From positions 15,018,216 to 15,082,215 of the forward strand of contig OY540814.1 in the NCBI GenBank assembly GCA_961205875.1: a stretch of DNA of 64,000 nucleotides, in the 5' to 3' direction. The position numbers were made by a program, and so were the translations under genes. Below are positions 34,210-47,800 of the stretch, piece after piece (position 1 is the first letter of the stretch; the number at the start of each line of letters is the position of its first letter). The notes below the pieces were generated by a model. The model ran no database searches and was not told where the DNA came from. It saw nothing but the letters and a program-made list of their open reading frames with translations. This DNA is from Sialis fuliginosa (taxonomy: Eukaryota > Arthropoda > Insecta > Megaloptera > Sialidae).

Positions 34210-36834
34210 GTGTATGTGATTAATTATCCAATTCAGTTTTTCTTCTCTCTCTCTCTTTATGCAGTTGAACAAAAAAGGAAAATCGATATGGCAGATGTAT
34301 AAAATCATTTGAATAGAATTGTTCCTTTACGGTTTATTTCAATCTCTGTATTACAGAATGGTTAGAAAGTCTGCACAATTTGCATCAATTCTATTTTTTT
34401 CATTGAACCAGCTGTTTAGAAGCCATTTAAAGTAGATATTTTTGAAAGATTAATGCACGTTTACAATATACTCGTATATAATTATAATTACAAGAACTTT
34501 TTCGCAAGGAAAAACAATTATAATTGATGAAAATCGGGTTTGGTAGCGCTGCTAGAGAATTGTTTTTATTATTTCACGAAGCATTTGTAATATATTTGTG
34601 GAACACCTGTTTCGTGGAACATTGGTTAAGTACCACTGATTTAGACTTTAGACTAAGAAATTTATTATGTGAGGTTTTAGGGGTAAGTTGAGGTGGGGGA
34701 TTCAAAGCATTACATACGTAAGGTATTTTTTCTAATTAATCATGTTAAAATACTAAAATCCTAACTGTTGAAAACTTTTTATACATACCAATATTAAGTG
34801 AATTAAAATGTTTTTATTAATATATTTTGCTACTACATTATGACATAAAAAAATAAAATAAAAACATAACTATTCAAAATGCAGGGGGGGGGTCACCTAA
34901 TACTTACGAATTCTTAAAAGGGGGTGGGGTTGGGGTCGAAATTTTGATATCATTTTTACGTATTAGTGAACATTCCCAATTGTTAATGTTTTGAGAATTT
35001 TTTGAGCATAGTCTAAGGACTTTATAGTCAATTTGTATCAACCATGCAAACATTTCAATGAAAATTTCATATCACAGTAGCGCGAATTGTTATCGCTAGA
35101 TAAATTACTTTGTCGTTTTATTTCTTTGCTAATTTACGTTATCTGCTTTTATTTACTGTTACAATTACATTTATCTGTACGAAGAAAAGTTTTTTTATAG
35201 CAGTTTCTGTTGTGAGAAATAAACAAAGAATTGAATCAATAGGATCTGTCTCGTTATAACGAATAAGTTTTTTATTTTTAATTCAACAGATTATAGTTGA
35301 TTATTCTTATAAATCATACCAACACTAAGCTGCTCTAAGATACGACATATAGAAATAAATAAAATATTATGAAAATGCATTTATCAATACCTACACATTT
35401 AACGACTATAACTATTATACCTTTCTGGAATAGTGATATTTTATTGACCTTTTATATGTGAAAGTTAATGGTCAGATAGCCATTTAAAAATAATGTTGTA
35501 CGGGATTGAATCATGCTATAAAAATACACCGAAAGTCACAACCAAGGCAATATATTATGGACTTTATATTATGTAACTTAATATTTTACTAAATGTACCA
35601 CATGCACTTATTCGTTATTGGGAAAATGATATAATGTATAAATATGAGTACCTTCGTATAATCTATAAATACTATCAGGGGAATATTTTGATTAATCATT
35701 TTATACATACGCTTACGTACTTATTCAAAATTTAAGTAACATATCTTAAGTATGTATGTATGTTTTTAAATACTAAACATAAACTGATTGTGAGTCTCTA
35801 AGAACGAGATTATAATATTTTCTAACATATTTAAAATAAAATCTATATATAATTAACCGTTTCATCACGGGTGAAGTACATGTACGTTTTAACACATATG
35901 TTTGTCGTGGCCGGCTGACGTACTTTTGTTATGTACGTTATAATAATATGTACTACAAAGAGAGCCTGCTCGCTAGTGCAGATTTCGCATATCGCGCGTC
36001 ATCCTTAAAAGGTTCAGAAAATAGGGGAAAATGTATGACAGCTATATTGTCTTAATCGCGTGCCCTAACGTAGACAAGTTGAAGTCATTTGAAAGGTTTT
36101 GGCTTGAAATTATACTTTATAAAAATAATTTGTTTTTTACCATAAAATAACACTATGGGTTCCAAAACATTTTTTGGATTGTATTCAGATAACATTGGAA
36201 ACAGTGTAACGTTTAGTATTGTAGCTATACACGGAGAGAGAGACACACACACATACATAGTACGTGTCAAAACAAAGCGGCGTTGCCAGACCTTTTAGTT
36301 TGCGTATACCTAAACTTCTAAAACCAAAACTGGGCAGACAATTTTTTAATTTTTTGCGTGATAATTCATAAAGATTAATTCTTCATGAGAGTATTTTTTA
36401 ATTTAATCATATTATTTTATGATAGAGTTTTAAATACAATAGTGTTAAACATAGTCATAATAGCCTGTATATAAAAATTCAACTTTGATAATTACCTACT
36501 TAAAAATGTGACAGAGGAAAATTTCAAAAAATAAATTCAATGGAATCTCATTATATTTGTGAATATCCTATTTAAATTTGAAATCGATTTAACTATTTTA
36601 TTTTCGAAAACCAACCTCCTTAACTTTTGCATGTACTATGGGCTTCAGAAGTCGTCTGGCACCGTTAAGGTCAGAATAGCTTACAACAGATTCGAAATAT
36701 TAAGACATCGGTTATCTTTTTCTAGGGCAGAGCTTTAAAGTTTTTAAATAAAAACACAAATATACGTCAATTTCATTAACTAATTTTATATCAAGTTTAA
36801 CTTATTTAAATATTAAAATTCGGAATATAAAATA
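34210..36834. other. Intergenic stretch
   Basis: A (CT)n run at about 34241-34257. A hAT-like right end (TTGGTTAAGTACCACTG) at about 34621-34637. A 9-base G run at about 34884-34892 with more G-rich sequence to 34936. A GC-richer patch at about 35870-36010 with GTACATGTACGT and TATGTACGTTATA words. An AG/AC-rich run at about 36230-36255. No gene is supported. Confidence 0.5.
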
Positions 36835-37018
36835 TTTATTGCCACAAAATTAACTTATACAATTTTCAATAGATTGCATAATAATTTAATCGCACACATA
36901 TATATGAGTACTATAAACGACGAGTATTTATTTATCTAGCAAATGAGTTTCAAACTATCTGTCTTTGGGAGGAGCCTATTAAGTCTGTGATAAGCGAATT
37001 TGAATGAAAACTGGACAA
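36835..37018 (+). repeat. Dispersed repeat, copy A
   Basis: Matches 55582-55807 in inverse orientation along its whole length. Shared phrases include TTTATTGCCACAAAATT, ATAATAATTTAATCGCACA and GATAAGCGAATTTGAATGAA. No coding capacity and no clear terminal repeats. Confidence 0.8.
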
Positions 37019-37187
37019 CTATTTCTGCATTTTACTGTACTTTTAATATATCTTCTAAAATACATAAATATACAAATTCTGTCAAAATGAGTCAACCGAT
37101 TCAATAGACAAATTCACTTAATAAAAAATATATGTATATCCACCCAGATAAAACATCAGATACAGTTAATGCTAAACATAACAATGA

Positions 37188-37601
37188 TTGAACGTGTTTC
37201 AAACGACGGGACATTTAGTTATTGTCATCGTATTAAAAATTCTGTCTGACATCGTCGCATGTTCGTTACACATTGTGACAAGTTCTGAGTGCACAAACGT
37301 ACCAGCTAACTTTACATGCACTCTGAAGTTAGATGCGCATCCACTTATCCTATTCAATAAAGACCGGTATACCTATACCCATTGTGTCGACGTACCTCTA
37401 TCCTTAACTCCGGCTTCAACTCACGTGTATATCTTTGAGAAGGACAGATGCATGCATGTAAGTATATTTGGTGTATATCCATCCTTGTTTGTGGTGTGTA
37501 TTTATTCAGGGTTCGTTGACAAGGAGAGATGTAGGTATACCCATTTGGTTGATGTATGTTTATCGCTGTCTATGATATCGATACCGGTTCGTTCCAGTTA
37601 G
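37188..37601 (+). CDS. Uncharacterised 137-codon reading frame
   Basis: An uninterrupted frame in a locally GC-richer stretch, opening with a hydrophobic segment (about residues 8-25) that could act as a signal peptide or membrane anchor. Residues 56-136 consist of three consecutive 27-residue units, each starting with a (D/E)KDR/DKER-type motif. The 81-bp units keep the frame exactly. Several Cys follow the hydrophobic segment. No domain, TATA box, splice context or polyadenylation signal is convincing. A chance opening over a non-coding tandem repeat is quite possible. Confidence 0.25.
   Translation: MNVFQTTGHLVIVIVLKILSDIVACSLHIVTSSECTNVPANFTCTLKLDAHPLILFNKDRYTYTHCVDVPLSLTPASTHVYIFEKDRCMHVSIFGVYPSLFVVCIYSGFVDKERCRYTHLVDVCLSLSMISIPVRSS
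37353..37595 (+). repeat. Three tandem 81-bp units
   Basis: Units begin at about 37353, 37434 and 37515, each with an A-rich GA-AAGGA-(C/G)AG start after TT or GTT. They are diverged but aligned without length change. The second unit is the most different. Confidence 0.6.
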
Positions 37602-38994
37602 TGATATGTGTATAAACTCAATTGGAAAGTTTTGATGGTACGAAAGCCGCTTGCCTGTGACACTGTCCTCCCTTTATTGCAGTGGTGTGAAATGATGAAA
37701 TTAGTGGGGAAGAGTTTTTATTATAATGGAGTAACCCTTTACTCCATGATTAAAGGAATATTAAAATGTTATTCATGAATATGTTTATGTCAAATGACAT
37801 TTTCAAAGCTTGATTTACGTTTCATCTTAAACAAATTTAAATTAGATTCCCAGTTTAACTTAAAATTATATTTTTTATCACCAAATATACTCAGAAGACA
37901 AAATCCAAATTATCAATGCATCTTGTAATAATTTAATATTTTCTTCGTGGAACGTTTCTTTCGAAAAATTACCATACATATTGAAACACAAAACCTTAAA
38001 TATCTCGAAACTAATATACATACATATTATATACTTTGTAACATGAAAGATGACTGGTCTAAGTATTGTAATTACGTTGCCGAATCGGCCATCTAAAGTC
38101 TTAGCCTGTTTTGATAACTGAAATATCAGAAAGATGTCCTTTTTGAAGTATTTTGGTTAAAAAATGTGTATTTTTATTTTATACCATTAAGTATTTATTC
38201 AAATTGGGGGAGGGGGGGGGCTTCATAAAAAAAATCCTAATTTGTTGAAATTAGTCAATTTAATAACTAATTGATAGTAAATAAATAATAATAATACATA
38301 AGTATGCAAAAATTTCAAAAACCATTGAACATCGGGAAGTGGATGAAAAGTTTATAACATTTGATCGTAAATAACAACAAGTAGCAGAACAAGTAAGTTG
38401 AGAAAAACTTGGTAATAATAAATACCAACAGATTTGACCGATTTGATCGATTCAGTTATATGTACCTTCACTCAGATAGAATATTTTGCACGCCACTGCA
38501 CGTCACCGTTTATTTGGCTTGTGAGAACAAACTTGCGACTGTTATTATGAAGTTTCAATATTATCTCGTCAAAGCTGCGTTTTGATCATCTCGCACAGTT
38601 TTGGGTTATTAGTTCTGTTGTGAAGATTTTGATGAGTTAATTCAAATTCTGTTACTGCTGTAATTTGTTTCGGAGTGGAATGAAATGTAAATTGTAATGG
38701 AATTCGTTCTTTTGAACTTTGCTCCTCTCATATTTGGTGTATTCATTATATGGGGGACTACATGCATACTGTTATTAGATGTTTCGATTTAGTACCTAAA
38801 TCAGTGCGGACATTTTGTATGCTAATTTATTATCGAATTAACCCCAATTTAAAAAAAATTATTCTGAGATTTATGCACATATGTTTGGTGTATAAAATAC
38901 GTGGATTGATGAGGTTGTTTAATTATTTTCATAATATTATTAACATTAATGTTTATATATTTTTTAGCTTCAAATACAACCATGTTTGTTCTCA
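37602..38994. other. Intergenic stretch
   Basis: An interrupted G run lies at 38206-38220. The 84-codon frame at 38750-39004 shows no motif. No gene is supported. Confidence 0.5.
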
Positions 38995-39215
38995 TTTAGT
39001 TTAAATAGTACTGAACCGATTGTGATGGGATTTTCACTGTGAGAAAACTTAAGACCCATTGATTAATTTGGAATCTAGATCACCTCACTATATTGCACTA
39101 AAGGGCAGATCAGTGACATTCTAAATATTGTTTTGATAGTTTTTAGAATTGTTCTATTTATTTGTTCCGATTTAGCTCAAAAACTACAGAACCGATTTTG
39201 ATAAAACTTCTACTG
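38995..39215 (-). repeat. Two neighbouring retroelement-tail-like phrases
   Basis: TACTGAACCGATTGTGATGG (about 39008-39027) and CTACAGAACCGATTTTGATA (about 39184-39203) lie 176 bases apart in the same orientation. Both are the standard tail phrase of insect non-LTR retroelements read backwards, so two decayed copies or one duplicated copy are present. Confidence 0.5.
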
Positions 39216-42200
39216 TTACAAAGTCTGATACTCTAGAATTATTTTGAGACATACATATATCATTATCCTAGTTCCCAAGGGGTTGGCGAATCATTCAATT
39301 ACTACTGATCTGATTATTTTAGTTGATTTTATTATTAAAGATTAAATCAGTCACAAAATAAACATGGCAAGATAGAGAGAGGTATCGCCCGCACTGTAGT
39401 GCTTATGTGTTGTGAGCAGGTGGGCATTCACTGGCTTTGAACTACACACGGGTGAAGTCGAGGTAGAAATATAGTCGCATATAATCGAGTTAAACGTTTT
39501 TTGAAAAAAAAAACTGGCAGATGTTTTTTTTTATTTATTAGCCGAAAAGATAATATTGGTTGATTCATTAATTAAGTATGCCTACTATCTATACAAAATA
39601 AACAAACTGACAAAGTTTAAATTTACTGGTTTTTACTTATATTGATTTAAAGTTTTAAGAATTTCCATTCTCCACGGAGGATTCCTCAAATTTAATACAT
39701 ATTTTGAATATTTTTAAAGTGTGTGTGTGTATAGGATATTTTAGTTTCAAGGACATACCCTTCGTTTTATATTTCATATCACACAGAATAAGGATAAGGA
39801 TTTTAGCCTAAGGCCAATCGGAACAAGATTTACCAACAGTACGGTCAGATTTCGAAGGATTGTGAAGGAAAGTCAACATATTGATGAATTTGGTTTAAGA
39901 TGTGTGCCCGGAAAGGGATTCCGTTTCTTTTGTTCTACAAATAAAATATATTCTCTTAGAAATATATTTATAATGCGTTATAAATTTAAATACGTATCTA
40001 AGGATGTTTTTTTTTAATGTCTTTAATGTCGAATTTATGGACCCCCCCCCACCTCTATCACCAAAAACACTAACGTACTCGTATAAGAATTGAAAAATTA
40101 CATGGACTGTAATAATTTTTCGTGTGCTCAAGATTTTCAACTGAAAATTACTTCAAGTTGGTCATTTTGTCTTCTGAGTAACCCAGCTATCATTAGTTAT
40201 TATTTATATATGCAATATCAACATTTATTTATTTATACAAAATAGTAAAATCCATTTATGTATAAAATATTGAAGTAAGACATATTTTAACATAAAGTCT
40301 ATTAACAATATCTACATTATATTCTCCGAAGTCCTATTTGCAAGTTAAATTTATCCACTTTACGCAAGATAATAAACAGTAAATTACGGGAAAGAATTTA
40401 CAATTAAAATTCTCATCAAGATGTATAATTCGTTATTTCAAAACTGTTTCTGTGTCAATCAGAGACGAATAAAAACTACTTTATATTATAAATTAACAGA
40501 CTGTCACTAAAATCCAGAAATGAATTATTAAACAACTATACACAGGGTCGTATCTGACGTATTTCTATCGATAGAAAAGTTAAATAAGAATTTTTTGGAG
40601 AATCTTTTTTGTCTTTAGTTTCAGCAAACAAAAAATTAAAGCATAATGATTATTACATTTCAATTACTATTACGTTTTTAACTTATATCTAAGTGAGTAT
40701 TTTAGTCTAAGAATGGTCTTTTGAGTCTTTTGGGATTTTTTTATGAAAAAAACATATAAATTTTTAATCTAATGTTCATCAATATTAAAAAAATACGCTT
40801 GAAAATCACGTTCAACGCAAAAACGAAAAAAAATTGGGTTAGTAAAATTAATTATTTTGAGCGTTTACAGACAGACATATCAAAAAAAATTGCAGCATCT
40901 AATTCAGGGACCCATAAAAGTACCTATTTCTTTTTCGTGATAAGTATGCTTTTTATACAATATATTTTAAACGAGTTCTCTAAAACTAGCATTTTTATAT
41001 AGACCAGTTTAAGGACCACTGTTCTACATAGTCTATTATATCCCCCAAACCCTTTCTTACTCCGACCCTGATGAAACAACAATCGATTACAACACATTTG
41101 CACGACTACGAAAACAGACAAAACCTAATTTAACAAACTCTTTGCTGTCCCGGATATCCTGAAAAGTAGTGGAAGGAGTGGGGGGGGGGGCTAACATTGC
41201 ATAGAGTGGGTAAAGATACCAGCTTTCTCTACATATACATATAATCATGCACAGCAGGGGGGCAATTGATACTAAAATAGACAAAAGTCGATGAACCATA
41301 GAATTGAATGAAATCGGTTATATTTGGGTCTATTTTCTTATATAGATATATGTTTGCAATGTATATACCTATTGACTTTTTATGTTTGTTCATTATGTTT
41401 GTATAGAACGTATGTATGTATGTATATACATATATATATTTTTATGTGTTGTGTCTATATAATAATGATTACGTTTTATTTGTGTTTTATTTTATTTTGT
41501 TTTTGAATTCGTGAATTCTATTTCTATAACTTTGTCAGTTAATATATATTTAGAAGATAATATTAGAATTGAGATATTCGTAGAGAAAATTGATGTTTTT
41601 ATTATGGATTAGGTTAAAAGCGTATACAAAGTATTCGGTATTTAATTCTACCGAAGCATAGAAGAAAGATGAAATAATAATAATCAATAAAGTTATTTTT
41701 AATAATTGAGTTTTGATAAACAAATATGTAAAACTATCAAGTAACTGTTTTAGTTTAATACATTTATAACATGTTAAAATAGACAGCTAAATAATCTTTC
41801 AAACAATTTTAATTTTTGACGTGAATAACGTCTAGTATTACACACCAGATACTGGGTGGGCATTTCAGAAACTTGATGTAACGCGCAGGGATCAGTTTGC
41901 ACGTTTGTGTAAATTTAAAATCAGTATATCTTGATATTCAGAGCAGCTATCACACGGGTTTTGGTCCCAAATTATAGATCTCGATTAGATCTACTGGGTA
42001 CAAGTACAAATTAAAACATTTAACAAGTTGTAGTAAGTGAAAAACTTCATATTATAAAAAAAAAAGTTTTGTATGTTTAAGATTGCGCTTATAAATATTA
42101 GTTAATTGAATTGAAAAAACCAACAGAATATATTCTCTACGACCTAACGTTTTTAATTTTTGATTGAAGTTTTAAATTGAATAGAAAAAAAAAAAAATTT

Positions 42201-42645
42201 ATGCTCGTACAAATCATAAGAAATAACTATATAGATATTATACAATATTATATTATATTATACAATGGTATATGAAATGAAATATTTATTTATTTAGACA
42301 ATGTTAACGACAATATGTTGTGTCCATTTTACAAATATTCAAACGTTTCTGTGTGACAAAAAAAATTAATGATGGATTATAATATAATGAGTTTTATTTA
42401 ATCCCACTTTCACGTATTTACATCAATCCGTCGACTGTGCATCCCGACACAGTCACGCCCTTTTTTACTGATACAAGTACTCTATTTTCGTAAGATATAT
42501 TACTTGTTCTAATATGCCTAAACCGGAAGAAGATTCAGGTCATAAGGTGTTTTTTTCTTCGGTAGAAGAAAAAACACACAAATACGTAATAAATAAATAC
42601 CATATAGCTGTTGGAAAAGCAGCAATCCATCCGACAAGAACATCG
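39216..42645. other. Intergenic stretch
   Basis: A 9-base C run at 40042-40050 and an 11-base G run at 41180-41190. A hAT-like end (AAGGACCACTG) at about 41010-41020. A TATGTATGTATGTATATACA run at about 41410-41440. A 13-bp hairpin at 42547-42577 with stem CTTC/GAAG and flanking GTGTTTTTT/AAAAAACAC. No gene is supported. Confidence 0.5.
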
Positions 42646-42837
42646 CAGGGGTCAAAACAAGTTCATTGTTCAAAAATACTGATTTTACTGACACAGAAAT
42701 CTAAAAATACTGACTATCTGAACCAAGTTAAAAAATGTAGATGTTATGTATTAAAAAAATACTTTTATAATTATTGACCTCCATCATCCCCATAGCCAAC
42801 TCTTACCACCTTTTTTACTGACTAGTTTTGACCCCTG
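42646..42837. mobile_element. 192-bp element with perfect 13-bp terminal repeats
   Basis: CAGGGGTCAAAAC (42646-42658) faces its exact inverse GTTTTGACCCCTG (42825-42837). CAGGGGTC is a typical hAT start. ACATC lies just outside both ends but is offset by one base on the left, so the target duplication is unclear. The 87-codon frame at 42514-42777 crosses the left end and is not a gene. Confidence 0.65.
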
Positions 42838-44531
42838 ACATCATCATTTTGTGAATGTATTCACTTCAATAATAGGTACAATTATTAATATATACGAAGT
42901 TTAAGTAACTATCAAAAAGTAAACACAACATACGTACGTTTGTACGAACAAAGTTCACTCACATTGTTTTACTAAATTACTGTAAATTGATACTTTACTA
43001 TACACAAGTATATCTATTTCATCATATTTTCCGTTTCATTTAACTTTTCAATTTAAAAGAAGACTATATACGGTGTATAAATCAATTTTACAAAGATGAA
43101 ACCGAGCGTATTATTGAAATAAAAAACGATTATTTTTATCTGAACGAACACGCGAAAAATTATTTTATGAATAGTGGTTATTACTTAGGTATTATAATAA
43201 TACACATATTTGCATAACTTTTTATAAAAAATATATTACGTTTTACATAACAATACTAAGAAAATTCTTGATGAATTCCTGGTACTATTTAAATAATTTT
43301 GTCTAGACTAAAACCTTACTAAACGCTTTCTATAAGGTGTTGCATCGTTTTAAAGAACGTTATACTACTATACTTTAAAATAGCTTGAAGTAGGTACTAT
43401 TAATACTTCAAGTACTTTTACATTATTATTTGAATTGAATATTTGATTTTAAAGTACTTTCACTGAGTACTTGTCAAAGCTCTGATAACAAGCCACATTC
43501 ATTTTATGAAACTGTTATCAAAACTTACAATTAGTGACGGTCATTTTCCTCAAATGTCAAATTCAGTGTATCCCATAGACGTCGGTTGAAAATTTATAAT
43601 ATTAATATATCTTTCCTAGCCTAAGGCCGCTATCTTGCAATTTGATTTCATTATTAGTAATTATAAGTAAAATTTAATAACTTGTTAGGAAACAAAAATT
43701 ATAAATATTAAAAGTATAAAAAAATATATTACATAAATGAAAAAATCAGATAATTTTATAACAAAATAAAAAGAAATAAATTCAAATATGTTCGAAAATA
43801 ATTGAAAAAGAAAAAACAAGTACCTAAATTATTATCTTTAAGTTAGCTGTACCATTTCCCACAAGCCGAGTTTTGAAAACGCCTCCGGTTATTTTTAATG
43901 GAAGAAATTTTGTTGTAAAATTCAAAAACTCACTCTTTGTATAATGCATATTTTGCTTTAATAATAACTGCTCGCCAACTAACTTTTTTCTATGATTTTA
44001 AGCTATTTGTTAAGAATAAGAATACGATAACTTTTCTCGTTAAAAAAGTGCTCCAAGTAATTATTTATTTCCTCTAGGAGTATTACTTATTTAGCAGTAT
44101 AGCTAATGTAATAATTGTCAATACAATAAAATATTTAGGGCTTTATGGGCCTAAAAAATATTTGTCGACCTGAAAAATTTAAAGCTTTCAAAGTGTGAAG
44201 ATGTGTGAGATTACACCGTAATACCGCCGTAGAAATATATAAATATGGTTATATCAAAAGTTAAAAGGAAAAGTAGTCAGTTACTCGTATAATTAAAGAG
44301 TTTTTCCACTTGATTTTTCCGTTTCTTGTATGTAAGTCTATCTACATGTACTGTGAATCCATAAGGCGTTACATCTAGGTTACTTCTTAGGATCTTTTTA
44401 GAATAATAAAAAAAAAGAACTTTGGAGGATTTATTGTACATGTCTTAAAACATACAAAACAATTTTTTTAATGAAATATGAAACAAAATGGTGATTTTAA
44501 CACTGGTGCATCTTTTTTGTTATGTGCTCCA
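42838..44531. other. Intergenic stretch
   Basis: The phrase TATCCCATAGACGTCGGTTG-AAAATTTATAATAT at about 43569-43602 matches the interior of the foldback element at 19877-21062. No gene is seen. Confidence 0.5.
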
Positions 44532-44835
44532 CTGCGGAAAACAGAACCACCATGGATCAACATCCAGAATAAAAAAAAAAAATTCTCGTTATTTACATGA
44601 GTTTTCCCATCGAAGTACACAAGATTATTAAAAAATATCGATTTTTGCAAATTTTTTATTACTTTGAACAAAAAATCGCGTTTTTGGCGAAAAAAAACAA
44701 CCTTAAATTAATGTTTATAAAAACCGTAATTGCGAATCAATCGTGTAAGTACTTCGATGTAAAATCTATCTAAGAAGTTACAGTTAAAATTTCAAGTCGA
44801 TCGGATGGAAAATGGCCATGATACGTTTTCCGCAG
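44532..44835. mobile_element. TIR element with CTGCGGAAAAC ends
   Basis: CTGCGGAAAAC at 44532-44542 is matched by GTTTTCCGCAG at 44825-44835, with weaker inverse similarity further in (CCATGG against CCATGA). The right part carries the phrase TTCAAGTCGATCGGATGGAA, of retroelement-tail character. About 304 bp, non-coding. Confidence 0.55.
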
Positions 44836-47800
44836 TTTTTTTTTCGATAAAAATGAATTTAAAGTTTGAAACCTGTTTTATTACATGAAAACGTCGACGT
44901 TACTTCCGACTTTTTTTTCGAGACTATGTCGGTTTGGTGGTTTTCGGTTGCTTATTTTGCTTCTGTTTTGGCTTGAGACCGAATTACGGTACCCCTTTAC
45001 ATTCATTATCACTCATTTTCCACCACTTTCACCTTCTAGGTTGTTTTGTTCATTTAGACACTTTGGAAGTGAGGTCTAAAAATTAAAAGAATTGTTTTTC
45101 ATTATATAATTTTGAATATATTTTTTATGATGTGTTTACATCATTTAAAATCTTTAAATCAATAAAAAAAATTGTCAAACATTAGTTAGTAGGTACATTA
45201 GATGTAACCCCTTAAGTGCTGATGAATGACTTCTTCAAACACAATAATCCAAAATTATCGTCAAAACAACAGACTCGACCTAAGCCACGGTTAATACGGT
45301 TAAGCGATCGCACACAAATGGGCTTGTATTTAATTTATAAAACAATGTGTCAAAACTGTCGGCCAGCCAATACACGCACGTCGATTACAATTTGAATTAT
45401 GTATACCGTAATTATTGGAGTGAGTGAATGGAATTAATAGAGCGCGTCTAAACTATACTGTTGGTTCATTTGTTATTATTAATATTATTACTAGTACGCC
45501 ATTCAAAAGCCAAATAGAATTACATTAAATTGTGCTTTAACCGAGCAAAGTAAAAATAAATATACTGTGGGTTATTATTTACTTAATTTTGTTTCAGAGT
45601 CTTGGCTATATTTTTAAGTGTACTAACAATAAGTGTATTAGTAATTGATATGTTTCGCAATGGTAGCGACGCGTTCAGTGGTAAAAATCGAAATTAATGC
45701 AATCGGGCAGATCTATAATTGTAAACAATTTAGTATAAATTTTACTACTGGCCCGGTAGGAATAGTTCATTTTTTCACCACACCGTGGCGTACGATCTAA
45801 AACACATATCAAATATATGCTAGTTATTAATAGTTACTATTTTTTTACCAAATTAATTTTTTTTTTAAACTCCATATTTCAAGAACGATTTGACATACAC
45901 ATCTGTGATATAGAAATTTCAACTTCTTACGTCATTTTCTATAAGAAAAAATATATATCTACCAAATCGAAAACTCATTAAATTGTATACACCAAACAAT
46001 TTGTAATAAAAATATTAACTCAGATATAGGAACATTTATTATAAGAAAATGATAGTTTTTATATGATACCTTCTACTAGTCAGATCCAAGTAAAAAGAAA
46101 ACAAGTTTTATAAAATTCGATAGTTTCCTAATATCATTTGCATATGGCGAGGAAGCGAACCCAATAATTTTAAAACATGAAATGTTGCTATGCACTTAAA
46201 AATAGTGCGACTAAAAATAGATAAAATATTACAACAAGAGCTTAAGACAATTTTACAAAGCACACAATGAAAAATCCACTTTAATCAGAAACCCACACAT
46301 CCTCAAAAATGAATTACGACACAATAAAAAAATATGAAAAACCTTGATTATCTTGAGTGTATTGCATGAGTGTACCAAATAAAGTATCTGGCCAATCGAA
46401 CACCAATAAATATTATATCAATTGTTTCTGGCGTAGGTGTGTTTGCACATCCCGCGTCCACATATATAATAATAAATCCGACTGAGCTGTGATTTCCCAA
46501 AGGGCGTAGCGCCAAAAGCTTGACCACTGTATAAACAAGTGCCTCAATTCTCGGTTACCCGGCGCCGGCCGCGTCACACCAGTTATTCAGTATCTTTATT
46601 AAAATCAAAAATATAATATGTATCAACAAATTACAACAATAAAAGTAATTTATTTTTAATTAAAATATATCAAACCCTAACCTCTAAATATCCGTAATTT
46701 CCCCGAAATTGTGTTTTATATCGTAAAAACTCTGAGATTGACCGTTCAAATTTTAGAAACAAGACAATTTTTTCGTAAATGATTGTACCTGTTATTAATT
46801 AATTTTTTTCACGAAGACGTGAGCGGGTCCTGTTCTACTCAGTAATTTAAATTTTATTTCAAAAATTGCCTTTACTCTTCAATGAAGTAACTGTTTATTT
46901 TTTTGTATAATTTAGGTATTGTCGCTTATATAATTGGATAGCTAGGGTTCGATATTTTCGACAAAATACTCGTAGATATAGGTTTTCTTTGATATCTTCC
47001 ATTTCTATATTCGGTAACTCATTAATTTAAAATCAATTCATTTGTAATTAATTGATTTATTGCAGTTTATAACAATTTAAATATTGTCAATAAAATTTTA
47101 ATATTGTATCTTCCTTCAACTACAAATATAACCATGATAATCGTGACTTATGCCTCTATATATTTCACCGAATTTTAGGAAATGGTATAAGCTGACCGAC
47201 AAAAAATTAAAGAAAAAGAAGAAGTTGTATTTGTTTAAAAAAAGGCAAACTTTTAACCCGGTACTTTTACACTGTAAAAAATGATAATGTTTTTTATGCA
47301 GCTATTGTTTTTAAGCACGACTGGTCCAGGGTCAATATTTTTTAGAATTGAAATATCCTTGTGTTGGTTTTATCTGGCTTCGACGGTGGTAAAAACCGAA
47401 TAGGGAGGACGTAATTTGTTTTAATGTTCATTTTTTAGATGCTTTGCAGATTGCATTCTTTTTCTGGATTTAATTTCTCAAGTCATTAGTGAACGAAAAG
47501 GATTTATTTATTTTTAATTTGAATTAAGAATCGAATTCACTAATACTAATAAGTGGATTTAAATAGTTTTGTAGTACTCATTAGTGATTAGAGTTATACT
47601 TTTATTTTGAGAATTCGAAGCTGAATATTAAAAAAAATGTATTTTTGGTTTTTCTGGAAATATAAATCATACAAATTTCCAAATGAACTTCAAGTTTGAC
47701 CACATTAGCATTCTTTCTATATATAATACATATGCAACCATTTTTTTTAAATTAGAGTTTTTTCAGTCTTTACGTGGTAGCATAAGAAGATTTTTATTAA

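Noticed and set aside
42514..42777. 87-codon Lys-rich frame
   Set aside because: It crosses the perfect terminal repeat of a small TE and has no start context or splice signals.
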